DNA of 64,000 bases from Tetragonia tetragonoides. Taxonomy: Eukaryota > Streptophyta > Magnoliopsida > Caryophyllales > Aizoaceae. The notes below the pieces were generated by a model. That model was not told the DNA's origin, searched no databases, and worked only from the letters and a program-made list of their open reading frames with translations. A program made the translations under genes and the position numbers. Positions 8,028 to 19,797 of this stretch are shown piece after piece. Numbering within the stretch: position 1 is the stretch's first letter; each line of letters starts with the position of its first letter. The stretch spans positions 21,164,001 to 21,228,000 of the forward strand of contig CM076152.1 of assembly GCA_038025085.1 (NCBI GenBank), written 5' to 3'.

Positions 8028-10048
8028 GGGTCCCTTCACTTACGGGAGAGACAAGCGGACAACTCCTGGGGTCTCCTCTGGTGGTCAGGTTATTGAGGTA
8101 GCTGCTGTGAATACCTTTGCTGAAAGAAAGCCACCAAGAGAATTCATCCCTCTTGGAATGACCCTGTCACATGCTCTTGAAAGAATGATCAAAAATAATC
8201 TCCTGCAGCCCATCGGACCTACTCCAGAATCATCTGTTAAGAGTCGCAACTGGAAAGAGGGGGAATATTGCAAGTACCATCAAGGAAAAGGGCACGACAC
8301 CGACAACTGTTGGGCTCTTAAACATGCTATCCAAGATAGAATTGAGAACAGTACCATACCCTTACCAAAACCAGGTCAAGCACCCAGCAACTCAAAAAAC
8401 CCTTTAGGTGCAATCCTACATATTAGTGTTGAAGATGCCTTGGGACTCGAAATTGCCGGAATATGGGACAGTGACGAAGAAGATGTATGGGAGGTCCAAA
8501 CCAGGTCACCCATAGAAATGGCCCATTTGACACGTTCCGGTCGTCGTTATAGGCCACCAAACATCTACAATGACAGGATCCAGCTTCCGGCTGAAGAAGA
8601 AGTGGAAGAAGTTCCAGCGAAAGACAAAGAATCTCCCATCACAGGGCAGCTCAAGAGAATCAAAGCCGATATCTCCATTTGGCAACTTTTAGCCTCATCC
8701 TACGAACATCGGCAGGCCATTTTCGAAGCGTTATCAAAAGTTTCAGTATCACCAGATATGAGGCCTGACGAATTGGTCAGTTTCGTGGTAGGAGAAAAAA
8801 CTCAACCGACCATTACATTCTCCGACAATGAACTACCTCCTGAAGGGTCCTCACACGATAATGCTTTGTTCTTGACTGTATTTGCCATGGGCAGGTATGT
8901 ACCTATGACCCTAGTGGACAATGGATCTGCCGTGAATGTATGCCCGTTGAGAACCGCTGCCAAACTGGGCATCAATATCAAGAATTTGGCTCACTCAGCA
9001 CAAGGTTTGCGCGCTTATGACAATTCCAGTCGAAAGTGCTCGGCACCATAACTATGAATGTCACCTATGGGGCTATAGAGAAAATGGTCCAGTTTTACGT
9101 AATGGATATTCCGGCTACTTTCAACTTGTTATTGGGCGATCTTGGCTCCATGGTTTAAATGCTGTAGCCTCCACCCTCCACCAGAAAGTCAAAATGATGT
9201 CAGAGGGAGAAATTGTGGAAATCGAGGTCAACCCCATCAAAGAAACTATTGACAAGACTCCTGTCCTGAAAATAGAACATGATAGCGAGGATATTGACCT
9301 TTGGGGATTCACTCCCGAAGAGGTAGCCCTCATAGAGGAAGACACCAAATCTTACAGTTCAGAGAGTTTTAGGGAATTCGAGACCTATCCTTCTGAGGAA
9401 ATAGGAGAGCCTGATGATTTTGAAGAAATAAAAGAAACCATTGAGGGGATGTCCATCTACATGGCACACCACCACCACACAATTCAGCAAATGAAAGGGA
9501 AAATCGCCTCGTTGGGAAGACCCAGGGAATGCGACATTATTCTAGCCAAAGGGAAGGCTTGCTTCCAACAAGACGAAATGTGTAGCAAGATGGTCAAGTA
9601 TGGATATGCCCATCCAAGGAGGCCTACGCCGTGCATGCTTCCTAGCAACGGAAACCCCTATATCCGGTGCAAGTATTGTGAAGCCAATGGGCATCGTACA
9701 ATTCAATGCAAGCTTCTAAAAAGGGTAATCACCACCTTCATTGATCGAGAAACCATGTGGTCACCTAGTTCCTTGGCTATAAAAGGATGGCGCCGCTTCG
9801 ACCAAAAACAGTATACACAGCTGAACATCCCCATCGGCAACGTCATGAACACCCTCATATGGAGAGGAGACCTTAAACCTATAATTCCCGCTGACAACCT
9901 CCAGGAGATGAACAAAGACCAAGACTCCTACTGCCTCTATCGCCAGACCTTTTGCCACTACACGGATGACTGCATTCGCCTACAGAAGATCATAGATAGT
10001 GGAGAAGTTCCGCTGCCTCTAAAGGAAGAAGAGGAAGCCTGGAATTAA
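8028..10048 (+). pseudogene. gag C-terminus, aspartic protease and extra zinc knuckles, module copy 2
   Basis: Frame 8028-9051 carries a linker, the knuckle CKYHQGKGHDTDNC (8269-8310) and an acidic spacer. A retropepsin-like protease follows, with active site VDNGSAVNV (DNGS codons 8917-8928) and the flap and substrate region LRAYDNSS. Two one-base deletions break the protease, one near 9034-9040 and one near 9137, after which frame 9017-10048 continues with GRSWLHGL and an acidic region. Two further knuckles lie downstream: CKYCEANGHRTIQC (9668-9709) and a degenerate CLYRQTFCHYTDDC (9932-9973). The stop is at 10046-10048. In a normal Tat element reverse transcriptase should follow the protease; here a knuckle-bearing segment does. 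The protease would process the polyprotein if intact. Confidence 0.82.
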
Positions 10049-10420
10049 TTGGTTACCCGCAGGAGCTAGCGGAATCGAGTCTGAGTCCCCAAGTTTTGTC
10101 GAGTTAGGGTCCTAGCTAAATCTTTAGTTTGAGTCTTGAATAGGGGGTGTTCCCCTTTTTACTTTCCTTCTAAGTTTAGTTTCTTTTTGACGGGTATTAG
10201 AGACCCTCTTCTCTAAATCCATGTGTGCTTATCTCTTTTTGCAAATTAATAAAAGGTCCTCTTACTCATTTCTTTCTTTGTTTAGCTATTGATAAATCCA
10301 ATGAATACAAAGTTGCACAAATCATTAACTAATCAATTTAAGCAATGTAAGTAAACTTTGCAAAGAAAGAATGAAGATTTTCACTTTTACAGGAATACGA
10401 CTGGCTGAACTCTCTCAACA
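10049..10420 (+). other. Conserved noncoding spacer before integrase, copy 2
   Basis: Aligns with 6792-7160 nearly base for base, including the AATTAATAAAA and CAATGAATACAAAGTTGCAC blocks and the terminal TTTTACAG acceptor-like end (10385-10392). Confidence 0.6.
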
Positions 10421-10590
10421 ATGCCGCTCCACAACAAGAGGCGAGCAAAAATTTTGCAACAACCTCGACACAGAAATGACCGTGGACGTCTTCAACTACA
10501 TCACCAAAGGAATATACCCTCAAGATGCACCACTAAGAGCTCAACGGGCCATTCGTCTCTTAGCAGCGCAATACATAGGATACAAAGGGG
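10421..10590 (+). pseudogene. Pre-integrase stub, module copy 2
   Basis: Encodes CNNLDTEM, then DVFNYITKGIYPQDAPLRAQ and RAIRLLAAQYIGYKGV, matching residues 12-67 of the integrase at 7161 but lacking the ILAPIEEDPWYQ segment. It stops at the end of KGV, before the zinc domain, where unrelated DNA begins. This is the right end of the retrotransposon. Confidence 0.8.
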
Positions 10591-11553
10591 TTCATGTGTT
10601 AGCAATTCTGAAGGTTTTAGCTCGTTTTCGAACAAGGGATGTTTTGATAATATTTTGTTTGTTTTGTGATTATAAAGATTAAAAACAAAGTAAATGAAAC
10701 GAAAAATAAGAAGAGGGAGGATAGATAGCACCACCACCAGGACTATAAAGGATTTAATCACCAAGTCAAGGCTAAAGGATACTACTTGTTTCACCAAATA
10801 TCCCTAAGGACATTATAAAGAACAACAAGGTTTGTAAGCAAAAGGCAGCAGCCATTTAATATTTTCATTCATCATCATCTGTCCATTAGATCAGCTGTGC
10901 TTACATATTTATAGGGGTTACAAATGTGCCCAAATAACCTAGGAATACTCTAGAATGGGTGAGCTGTCCAAGAGTAGTGCCAAAGCAACTTGAAACTTCA
11001 GTATTCTGCCCAGAAATGAGCCAAATACGTGTAGTACAATTTGGAGCGCATTTCCTTCCATTTTGGACCACTTAACAACTGTTGCTTGTCCTTGCATAAG
11101 GATAAACGTGGGTGAGCTGCAAGAGGAGCCTCAAGCCTCATCATTATCCATCCCATGTGCTTTTAGACTCTCCTCATTCAGCAGCTACTCAGGAAATTCA
11201 AAATGCAATTAAAACTTCCTAAGTAACTAATTACATGCAGCATAATTAAACTAATTAAGTACGAACATGTGTACGAATATTTGTACGGACAAAAACTATG
11301 TTAATCAACTAATCATGATAATTAAGCCAATTGCAAGGTTATTTGTGTACGGACTTGTGCACGACATGTTGTACGGACTAATAATGTACGGACTAATCAG
11401 GTTAATGCCATTGAAAGGACATTAGGCCCCTAGGACCATTAATGAAGCCACCGTGTACTAAAACAGTGCCATAGAACATGATAATATCATTGACGGACCA
11501 AGAACAGATCGTATGGCACTTAACTAAAGAGAGGAGCTTGATGCCAACGCATC
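10591..11553 (-). other. Noncoding block, possible truncated LTR on the minus strand
   Basis: No coding signal. On the minus strand there is a TATA-like CTATAAATAT (plus 10905-10914). Upstream of it on that strand is a cluster of AGTCCGTAC-type repeats (plus 11259-11392), as in an LTR enhancer region. A TGTTAGC at 10597 on the plus strand could be one LTR terminus. No primer-binding site, internal region or target-site duplication is found, and the other end runs into satellite DNA. A solo or broken LTR from an unrelated element is the best guess. Confidence 0.35.
11259..11392. repeat. Cluster of short GTACGGAC-type motifs
   Basis: GTACGAAC, GTACGAAT, four copies of GTACGGAC (11283, 11347, 11371, 11385) and a related GTGCACGAC (11356) occur within 135 bp. 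They are irregularly spaced, unlike the neighbouring satellite. Confidence 0.6.
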
Positions 11554-12398
11554 AAAAAGTGCAAACAAGCTTCAACTCAAGCTTTTGAATGCATTTATGC
11601 GTTTTGAATGCGTTTACGCGTTTTAACAGCTCTTACAACTAGGGTGAAAGAGATTGAGTTCATTTGTGTTGTATATTAAGAGAAAGCACCCAGATGCTTT
11701 GTTTGCATTCATTTGAGTGAGCAACTACACCAAGGATGTTGACAAGTACAAACAAGCTTCAACTCAAGCTTTTGAATGCATTTTCGCGTTTTGAATGCAT
11801 TTACGCGTTTTAACAGCTCTTACGACTAGAGTGAAAGAGATTGAGTTCTTTTGTGTTGTATATTAAGAAAAAGCACCCAGATGCTTTGTTTGCATTCATT
11901 AGAGTGAGAAACTACACCAAGGATGTTTACAAGTACAAACAAGCTTCCACTCAAGCTTTTTGAATGCATTTACGCGTTTTAACAGCTCTTACGACTAGGG
12001 TATAAGAGATTGAGTTCTTTTGTGTTGAACATTAAGAGAAAGCACCCAGATGATTTGTTTGCATTCATTTAAGTGAGAAACTATACCAAGGATGTTTAAA
12101 AGTACAAACAAGCTTCAACTAAAGCTTTTGAATTTACACGTTTTCAATGCATTTACGCGTTTTGGATGCATTTACGCGTTTAGAATGCACCCAGATGCTT
12201 TATTTGCATTAAATTAAGTGAGAAACTACACCAAGGATGTTTAAAAGTGCAAACAAGCTTCAATTCAAGTTTTAGAATGCATTTACGCGTTTTGAATGCA
12301 TTTAAGCGTTTTAACAGCTCTTACGACTAGGGTGAAAGAGATTGAGTTCTTTTGTTTTGTATATTAAGAGAAAGCACTCAAATACTTTGTTTGCATTC
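11554..12398 (+). repeat. Edge of the satellite array with eroded monomers
   Basis: The first monomer is partial, starting at AAAAGTGCAAAC. A fused monomer at about 12120-12195 has three 19-mer modules running straight into GCACCCAGATGC, so the block between AACAGCTC and GAGAAAGC (about 65 bp) is deleted. Confidence 0.8.
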
Positions 12399-15300
12399 AT
12401 TTGAGTGAGAAACTACACCAAGGATGTTTACAAGTCCAAACAAGCTTCAACTCAAGCTTTTGAATTCATTTACGCGTTTTAAATGCATTTACGCGTTTTG
12501 ACAGCTCTTACGACTAGAGGGAAAGAGATTGAGTTCTTTTGTGTTGAAAATTAAGAGAAAGCACCCAGATACTTTATTTGCATTCATTTAACTGAGAAAC
12601 TACACCAATGATGATTAAAAGTACAAACAAGCTTCAACTCAAGCTTTTGAAATCATTTACGCGTTTTGAGTGCATTTACACGTTTTAATAGCTCGTACGA
12701 CTAGGGTGAAAGAGATTGCGTTCATTTGTGTTGCATATTAAGAGAAAGCACCTAGATGCTTTGTTTGCATTCATTTGAGTGAGAAACTACACGAAGGATG
12801 TTTATAAGTACAAACAAGCTCAACTCAGGCTTTCGAGTGCATTTACGCGTTTTGATTGCATTTACGCGTTTTAACAGCTCTTACGACTAGGGTGAAAGAG
12901 ATTGAGTTCATTTGTATTGTATATTAAGAGAAAGCACCCAGATTCTTTGTTTTCATTCATTTGAGTGAGAAACTACACCAAAGATGTTTACAAGTACAAA
13001 CAAGCTTCAACTCAAGCTTTTGAAGGCATTTACGCGTTTTGAATGCATTTACGCGTTTTAACAGCTCTTACGACTAGGGTGAAAGTGATTGAGTTCTTTT
13101 GTGTTGTATATTAAGAAAAAGCACCCAGATGGTTTGTTTGCATTCATTTGAGTGAGAAACTACACCAAGGATGTTTAAAAGTACAAACAAGCTTCAACTC
13201 TAGCTTTTGAATGCATTTACGCGTTTTGAATGCATTTACGCGTTTTAACGGCTCTTACGACTAAAGTGAAAGAGTTTGAGTTCTTTTGTGTTATATATTA
13301 AGAGGAAGCACACAGATACTTTGTTTGCATTTAGTTGAGTGACAAACTACACCAAGGATGTGTACAAGTACAAACAAGCTTCAACTCAACCTCTTGAACA
13401 CATTTACGCGTTTAGAAAGCATTTACGCGTTTTAACAGCTCTTACGACTAGGATGAAAGAGATTGAGTTTTTTTGTGTTGAAAATTAAGAGAATGCACCC
13501 AGATGCTTTATTTGCATTCATTTAAGTGAGAAACTACACCAAGGATGTTTAAAAGTGCAAACAAGCTTTAACTCAAGCTTTTGAATGCATTTACGCATTT
13601 TGAATTCATTTACGCGTTTTAACAGCTCTTACGACTAGGGTGAAAGAGATTGAGTTCTTTTGTGTTGAATATTAAGAGAATGCACCCAGATGCTTTATTT
13701 GCATTCATTTAAGTGAGAAACTACACCAAGGATGTTTAAAAGTGCAAAAAAGCTTCAACTCAAGCTTTTGAATGCATTTACGCGTTTTAACAGCTCTTAC
13801 GACTAGGGTGAAAGAGATTGAGTTCGTTTTGTTGTATAGTAAGAGAAAGCACCCAGATACTTTGTTTGCATTCACTTGAGTGAGAAACTACACCAAGGAT
13901 GTTTACAAGTAAAAACAAGCTTCAACTCAAGATTTTGAACGCATTTACGCGTTTAGAAAGCATTTACGCGTTTTAACAGCTCTTACGACTAGGGTGAAAG
14001 AAATTGAGTTCTTTTGTATTGAAAATTAAGAGAATGCACCCAGATGATTTATTTGCATTCATTTAAGTGAGAAACTATACCAAGGATGTTTAAAAGTACA
14101 AACAAGCTTCAACTCAAGCTTTTGAATGCATTTACGCGTTTTGAATGCATTTACGCGTTTTAACAGCTCTTACGACTAGGGTGAAAGAGATTGAGTTCTT
14201 TTGTGATGTATATTAAGAGAAAGCACCCAGATACTTTGTTTACATTCATTTGTGTGAGAAACTACACCAAGGATGTTTACAAGTACAATCAAGCTTCAAC
14301 TCAAGCTTTTGAATTAATTTACGCGTTTTGACAGCTCTTACGACTAGGGTGAAAGAGATAGAGTTCTTTTGTGTTGAAAATTAAGAGAATGCACTCAGAT
14401 GCTTAATTTGCATTCATTTAATTGAGAAACTACACCAAGGATGTTTAAAAGTGCAAACAAGCTTCAACTCAAGCTTTTGAATGCATTTATGCGTTTTGAA
14501 TGCATTTACGCGTTTTAACAGCTCTTACGACTAGGGTGAAAGAGATTTATTTCATTTGTTTTGTATATTAAGTGAAAGCACCCAGATGCTTTGTTTGCAT
14601 TCATTTAAGTGAGAAACTACACCAAGGATGATTCAAAACTGCAAACAAGATTCAACTCAAGCTTTTGAATGCATTTACGCATTTTGAATGCATTTCCGCG
14701 TTCTAACAGCTCTTACGACTAGGGTGAAATAGATTGAGTTTTTTTGTGTTGTATATTAAGAGAAAGAACCCAGATACTTTATTTGCATTCATTTGAGTGA
14801 GAAACTACACGAAGGATGTTTAAAAGTACAATCAAGCTTCAACTCATGCTTTTGAATGTATTTACGCGTTTTGAATGCATTTCCGCGTTCTAACAGCTCT
14901 TACGACTAGGTTGAAAGAGATTGAGTTCTTTTGTGTTGTATATTAAGAGAAAGCACCCAGATACTTTATTTGCATTCATTTGAGTGAGAAACTACACCAA
15001 GGATGTTTAAAAGTACAAACAAGCTTCAACTCAAGCTTTTGAATGCATTTACGCGTTTTAACAGCTCTTACGACTAGAGTGAAAGAGATTGAGTTCTTTT
15101 GTGATGTATATTAAGAGAAAGCACCCAGATACTTTGTTTGCATTCATTTGAGTGAGAAACTACACCAAGGATGTTTACAAGTCCAAACCAAGCTTCAACT
15201 CAAGCTTTTGGATGCATTTACGCGTTTTAAATGCATTTACGCGTTTTCACAGCTCTTACGACTAGGGTGAAAGAGATTGAGTTCTTTTGTGTTGAAAATT

Positions 15301-16080
15301 AAGGGAAAGCACCCAGATACTTTATTTGCATTCATTTAACTGAGAAACTACACCGAGGATGATTAAATGTACAAAAAAGCTTCAACTCAAGCTTTTGAAT
15401 TCATTTACGCGTTTTGAATGCATTTACACGTTTTAACAGCTCTTACGACTAGGGTGAAAGAGATTGCGTTCATTTGTGTTGTATATTAAGAGAAAGCACC
15501 CAGATGCTTTGTTTGCATTCATTTGAGTGAGAAACTACACCGAGGATGTTTACAAGTACAAACAAGCTCAACTCAGGCTTTCGAATGAATTTACGCGTTT
15601 TGATTGCATTTACGCGTTTTAACAACTCTTACGACTAGGGTGAAAGAGATTGAGTTCATTTGTATTGTATATTAAGAGAAAGCACCCAGATACTTTGTTT
15701 TCATTCATTTGAGTGAGAAACTACACCAAAGATGTTTACAAGTACAAACAAGCTTCAACTCAAGCTTTTGAAGGCATTTACGCGTTTTGAATGCATTTAC
15801 GCGTTTTAAAAGCTCTTACGACTTGGGTGAAAGTGATTGAGTTCTTTTGTGTTGTATATTAAGAAAAAGCACCCAGATGGTTTGTTTGCATTCATTTGAG
15901 TGAGAAACTACACAAAGGATGTTTAGAAGTACAAACAAGCTTCAACTCTAGCTTTTGAATGCATTTACGCGTTTTGAATGCATTTACGCGTTTTAACAGC
16001 TCTTACGACTAGGGTGAAAGAGATTGAGTTCTTTTGTGTTTTATATTAAGATAAAGCACCCAGATACTTTGTTTGCATTC
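12399..16080 (+). repeat. 3682-bp satellite block, copy 1
   Basis: About 20 monomers. Every stretch I compared is identical at +3682, for example 12421 and 16103, 12601 and 16283, and 15961 and 19643. The left boundary falls at CATTTG versus CACTTG, where the flanks begin to differ. Confidence 0.9.
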
Positions 16081-19000
16081 ACTTGAGTGAGAAACTACAC
16101 CAAGGATGTTTACAAGTCCAAACAAGCTTCAACTCAAGCTTTTGAATTCATTTACGCGTTTTAAATGCATTTACGCGTTTTGACAGCTCTTACGACTAGA
16201 GGGAAAGAGATTGAGTTCTTTTGTGTTGAAAATTAAGAGAAAGCACCCAGATACTTTATTTGCATTCATTTAACTGAGAAACTACACCAATGATGATTAA
16301 AAGTACAAACAAGCTTCAACTCAAGCTTTTGAAATCATTTACGCGTTTTGAGTGCATTTACACGTTTTAATAGCTCGTACGACTAGGGTGAAAGAGATTG
16401 CGTTCATTTGTGTTGCATATTAAGAGAAAGCACCTAGATGCTTTGTTTGCATTCATTTGAGTGAGAAACTACACGAAGGATGTTTATAAGTACAAACAAG
16501 CTCAACTCAGGCTTTCGAGTGCATTTACGCGTTTTGATTGCATTTACGCGTTTTAACAGCTCTTACGACTAGGGTGAAAGAGATTGAGTTCATTTGTATT
16601 GTATATTAAGAGAAAGCACCCAGATTCTTTGTTTTCATTCATTTGAGTGAGAAACTACACCAAAGATGTTTACAAGTACAAACAAGCTTCAACTCAAGCT
16701 TTTGAAGGCATTTACGCGTTTTGAATGCATTTACGCGTTTTAACAGCTCTTACGACTAGGGTGAAAGTGATTGAGTTCTTTTGTGTTGTATATTAAGAAA
16801 AAGCACCCAGATGGTTTGTTTGCATTCATTTGAGTGAGAAACTACACCAAGGATGTTTAAAAGTACAAACAAGCTTCAACTCTAGCTTTTGAATGCATTT
16901 ACGCGTTTTGAATGCATTTACGCGTTTTAACGGCTCTTACGACTAAAGTGAAAGAGTTTGAGTTCTTTTGTGTTATATATTAAGAGGAAGCACACAGATA
17001 CTTTGTTTGCATTTAGTTGAGTGACAAACTACACCAAGGATGTGTACAAGTACAAACAAGCTTCAACTCAACCTCTTGAACACATTTACGCGTTTAGAAA
17101 GCATTTACGCGTTTTAACAGCTCTTACGACTAGGATGAAAGAGATTGAGTTTTTTTGTGTTGAAAATTAAGAGAATGCACCCAGATGCTTTATTTGCATT
17201 CATTTAAGTGAGAAACTACACCAAGGATGTTTAAAAGTGCAAACAAGCTTTAACTCAAGCTTTTGAATGCATTTACGCATTTTGAATTCATTTACGCGTT
17301 TTAACAGCTCTTACGACTAGGGTGAAAGAGATTGAGTTCTTTTGTGTTGAATATTAAGAGAATGCACCCAGATGCTTTATTTGCATTCATTTAAGTGAGA
17401 AACTACACCAAGGATGTTTAAAAGTGCAAAAAAGCTTCAACTCAAGCTTTTGAATGCATTTACGCGTTTTAACAGCTCTTACGACTAGGGTGAAAGAGAT
17501 TGAGTTCGTTTTGTTGTATAGTAAGAGAAAGCACCCAGATACTTTGTTTGCATTCACTTGAGTGAGAAACTACACCAAGGATGTTTACAAGTAAAAACAA
17601 GCTTCAACTCAAGATTTTGAACGCATTTACGCGTTTAGAAAGCATTTACGCGTTTTAACAGCTCTTACGACTAGGGTGAAAGAAATTGAGTTCTTTTGTA
17701 TTGAAAATTAAGAGAATGCACCCAGATGATTTATTTGCATTCATTTAAGTGAGAAACTATACCAAGGATGTTTAAAAGTACAAACAAGCTTCAACTCAAG
17801 CTTTTGAATGCATTTACGCGTTTTGAATGCATTTACGCGTTTTAACAGCTCTTACGACTAGGGTGAAAGAGATTGAGTTCTTTTGTGATGTATATTAAGA
17901 GAAAGCACCCAGATACTTTGTTTACATTCATTTGTGTGAGAAACTACACCAAGGATGTTTACAAGTACAATCAAGCTTCAACTCAAGCTTTTGAATTAAT
18001 TTACGCGTTTTGACAGCTCTTACGACTAGGGTGAAAGAGATAGAGTTCTTTTGTGTTGAAAATTAAGAGAATGCACTCAGATGCTTAATTTGCATTCATT
18101 TAATTGAGAAACTACACCAAGGATGTTTAAAAGTGCAAACAAGCTTCAACTCAAGCTTTTGAATGCATTTATGCGTTTTGAATGCATTTACGCGTTTTAA
18201 CAGCTCTTACGACTAGGGTGAAAGAGATTTATTTCATTTGTTTTGTATATTAAGTGAAAGCACCCAGATGCTTTGTTTGCATTCATTTAAGTGAGAAACT
18301 ACACCAAGGATGATTCAAAACTGCAAACAAGATTCAACTCAAGCTTTTGAATGCATTTACGCATTTTGAATGCATTTCCGCGTTCTAACAGCTCTTACGA
18401 CTAGGGTGAAATAGATTGAGTTTTTTTGTGTTGTATATTAAGAGAAAGAACCCAGATACTTTATTTGCATTCATTTGAGTGAGAAACTACACGAAGGATG
18501 TTTAAAAGTACAATCAAGCTTCAACTCATGCTTTTGAATGTATTTACGCGTTTTGAATGCATTTCCGCGTTCTAACAGCTCTTACGACTAGGTTGAAAGA
18601 GATTGAGTTCTTTTGTGTTGTATATTAAGAGAAAGCACCCAGATACTTTATTTGCATTCATTTGAGTGAGAAACTACACCAAGGATGTTTAAAAGTACAA
18701 ACAAGCTTCAACTCAAGCTTTTGAATGCATTTACGCGTTTTAACAGCTCTTACGACTAGAGTGAAAGAGATTGAGTTCTTTTGTGATGTATATTAAGAGA
18801 AAGCACCCAGATACTTTGTTTGCATTCATTTGAGTGAGAAACTACACCAAGGATGTTTACAAGTCCAAACCAAGCTTCAACTCAAGCTTTTGGATGCATT
18901 TACGCGTTTTAAATGCATTTACGCGTTTTCACAGCTCTTACGACTAGGGTGAAAGAGATTGAGTTCTTTTGTGTTGAAAATTAAGGGAAAGCACCCAGAT

Positions 19001-19797
19001 ACTTTATTTGCATTCATTTAACTGAGAAACTACACCGAGGATGATTAAATGTACAAAAAAGCTTCAACTCAAGCTTTTGAATTCATTTACGCGTTTTGAA
19101 TGCATTTACACGTTTTAACAGCTCTTACGACTAGGGTGAAAGAGATTGCGTTCATTTGTGTTGTATATTAAGAGAAAGCACCCAGATGCTTTGTTTGCAT
19201 TCATTTGAGTGAGAAACTACACCGAGGATGTTTACAAGTACAAACAAGCTCAACTCAGGCTTTCGAATGAATTTACGCGTTTTGATTGCATTTACGCGTT
19301 TTAACAACTCTTACGACTAGGGTGAAAGAGATTGAGTTCATTTGTATTGTATATTAAGAGAAAGCACCCAGATACTTTGTTTTCATTCATTTGAGTGAGA
19401 AACTACACCAAAGATGTTTACAAGTACAAACAAGCTTCAACTCAAGCTTTTGAAGGCATTTACGCGTTTTGAATGCATTTACGCGTTTTAAAAGCTCTTA
19501 CGACTTGGGTGAAAGTGATTGAGTTCTTTTGTGTTGTATATTAAGAAAAAGCACCCAGATGGTTTGTTTGCATTCATTTGAGTGAGAAACTACACAAAGG
19601 ATGTTTAGAAGTACAAACAAGCTTCAACTCTAGCTTTTGAATGCATTTACGCGTTTTGAATGCATTTACGCGTTTTAACAGCTCTTACGACTAGGGTGAA
19701 AGAGATTGAGTTCTTTTGTGTTTTATATTAAGATAAAGCACCCAGATACTTTGTTTGCATTCACTTGAGTGAGAAACTACACCAAGGATGTTTACAA
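16081..19797 (+). repeat. 3682-bp satellite block, copy 2
   Basis: Directly follows copy 1. Identity ends at 19797, where TTTACAA is followed by TTA instead of GTCC. Confidence 0.9.

Larger units (their letters stand above)
3086..10590 (+). mobile_element. Decayed Tat/Ogre-like Ty3/gypsy LTR retrotransposon, composite, 3' LTR missing
   Basis: The order is 5' LTR (3086-4373), primer-binding site, long A-rich leader, then two diverged copies of a gag-type / zinc-knuckle / spacer / integrase module (5506-8027 and 8028-10590). The second copy also has a protease. Lineage evidence is the LTR opening TGTAGACGCC, the PBS, the CX2HX4HX4C knuckle, the DNGS protease motif and the integrase core. Reverse transcriptase, RNase H, most of the gag capsid region, a polypurine tract and a 3' LTR are not seen. 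Every long frame is broken by stops or one-base shifts, so it cannot move on its own. Because the modules differ at many sites, it is more likely a recombinant of two related elements than a recent tandem duplication. It ends abruptly within a pre-integrase stretch at about 10590. Confidence 0.85.

Noticed and set aside
10338..10797. Small frames across the retrotransposon end and beyond
   Set aside because: Apart from the integrase-like stub they read through unrelated junction DNA or the antisense strand.
10597..11554. A complete 958-bp solo LTR with TG and CA ends
   Set aside because: The ends do not form the usual matching short inverted termini (TGTTAG versus GCATCA) and there is no target-site duplication, so only a fragment can be claimed.
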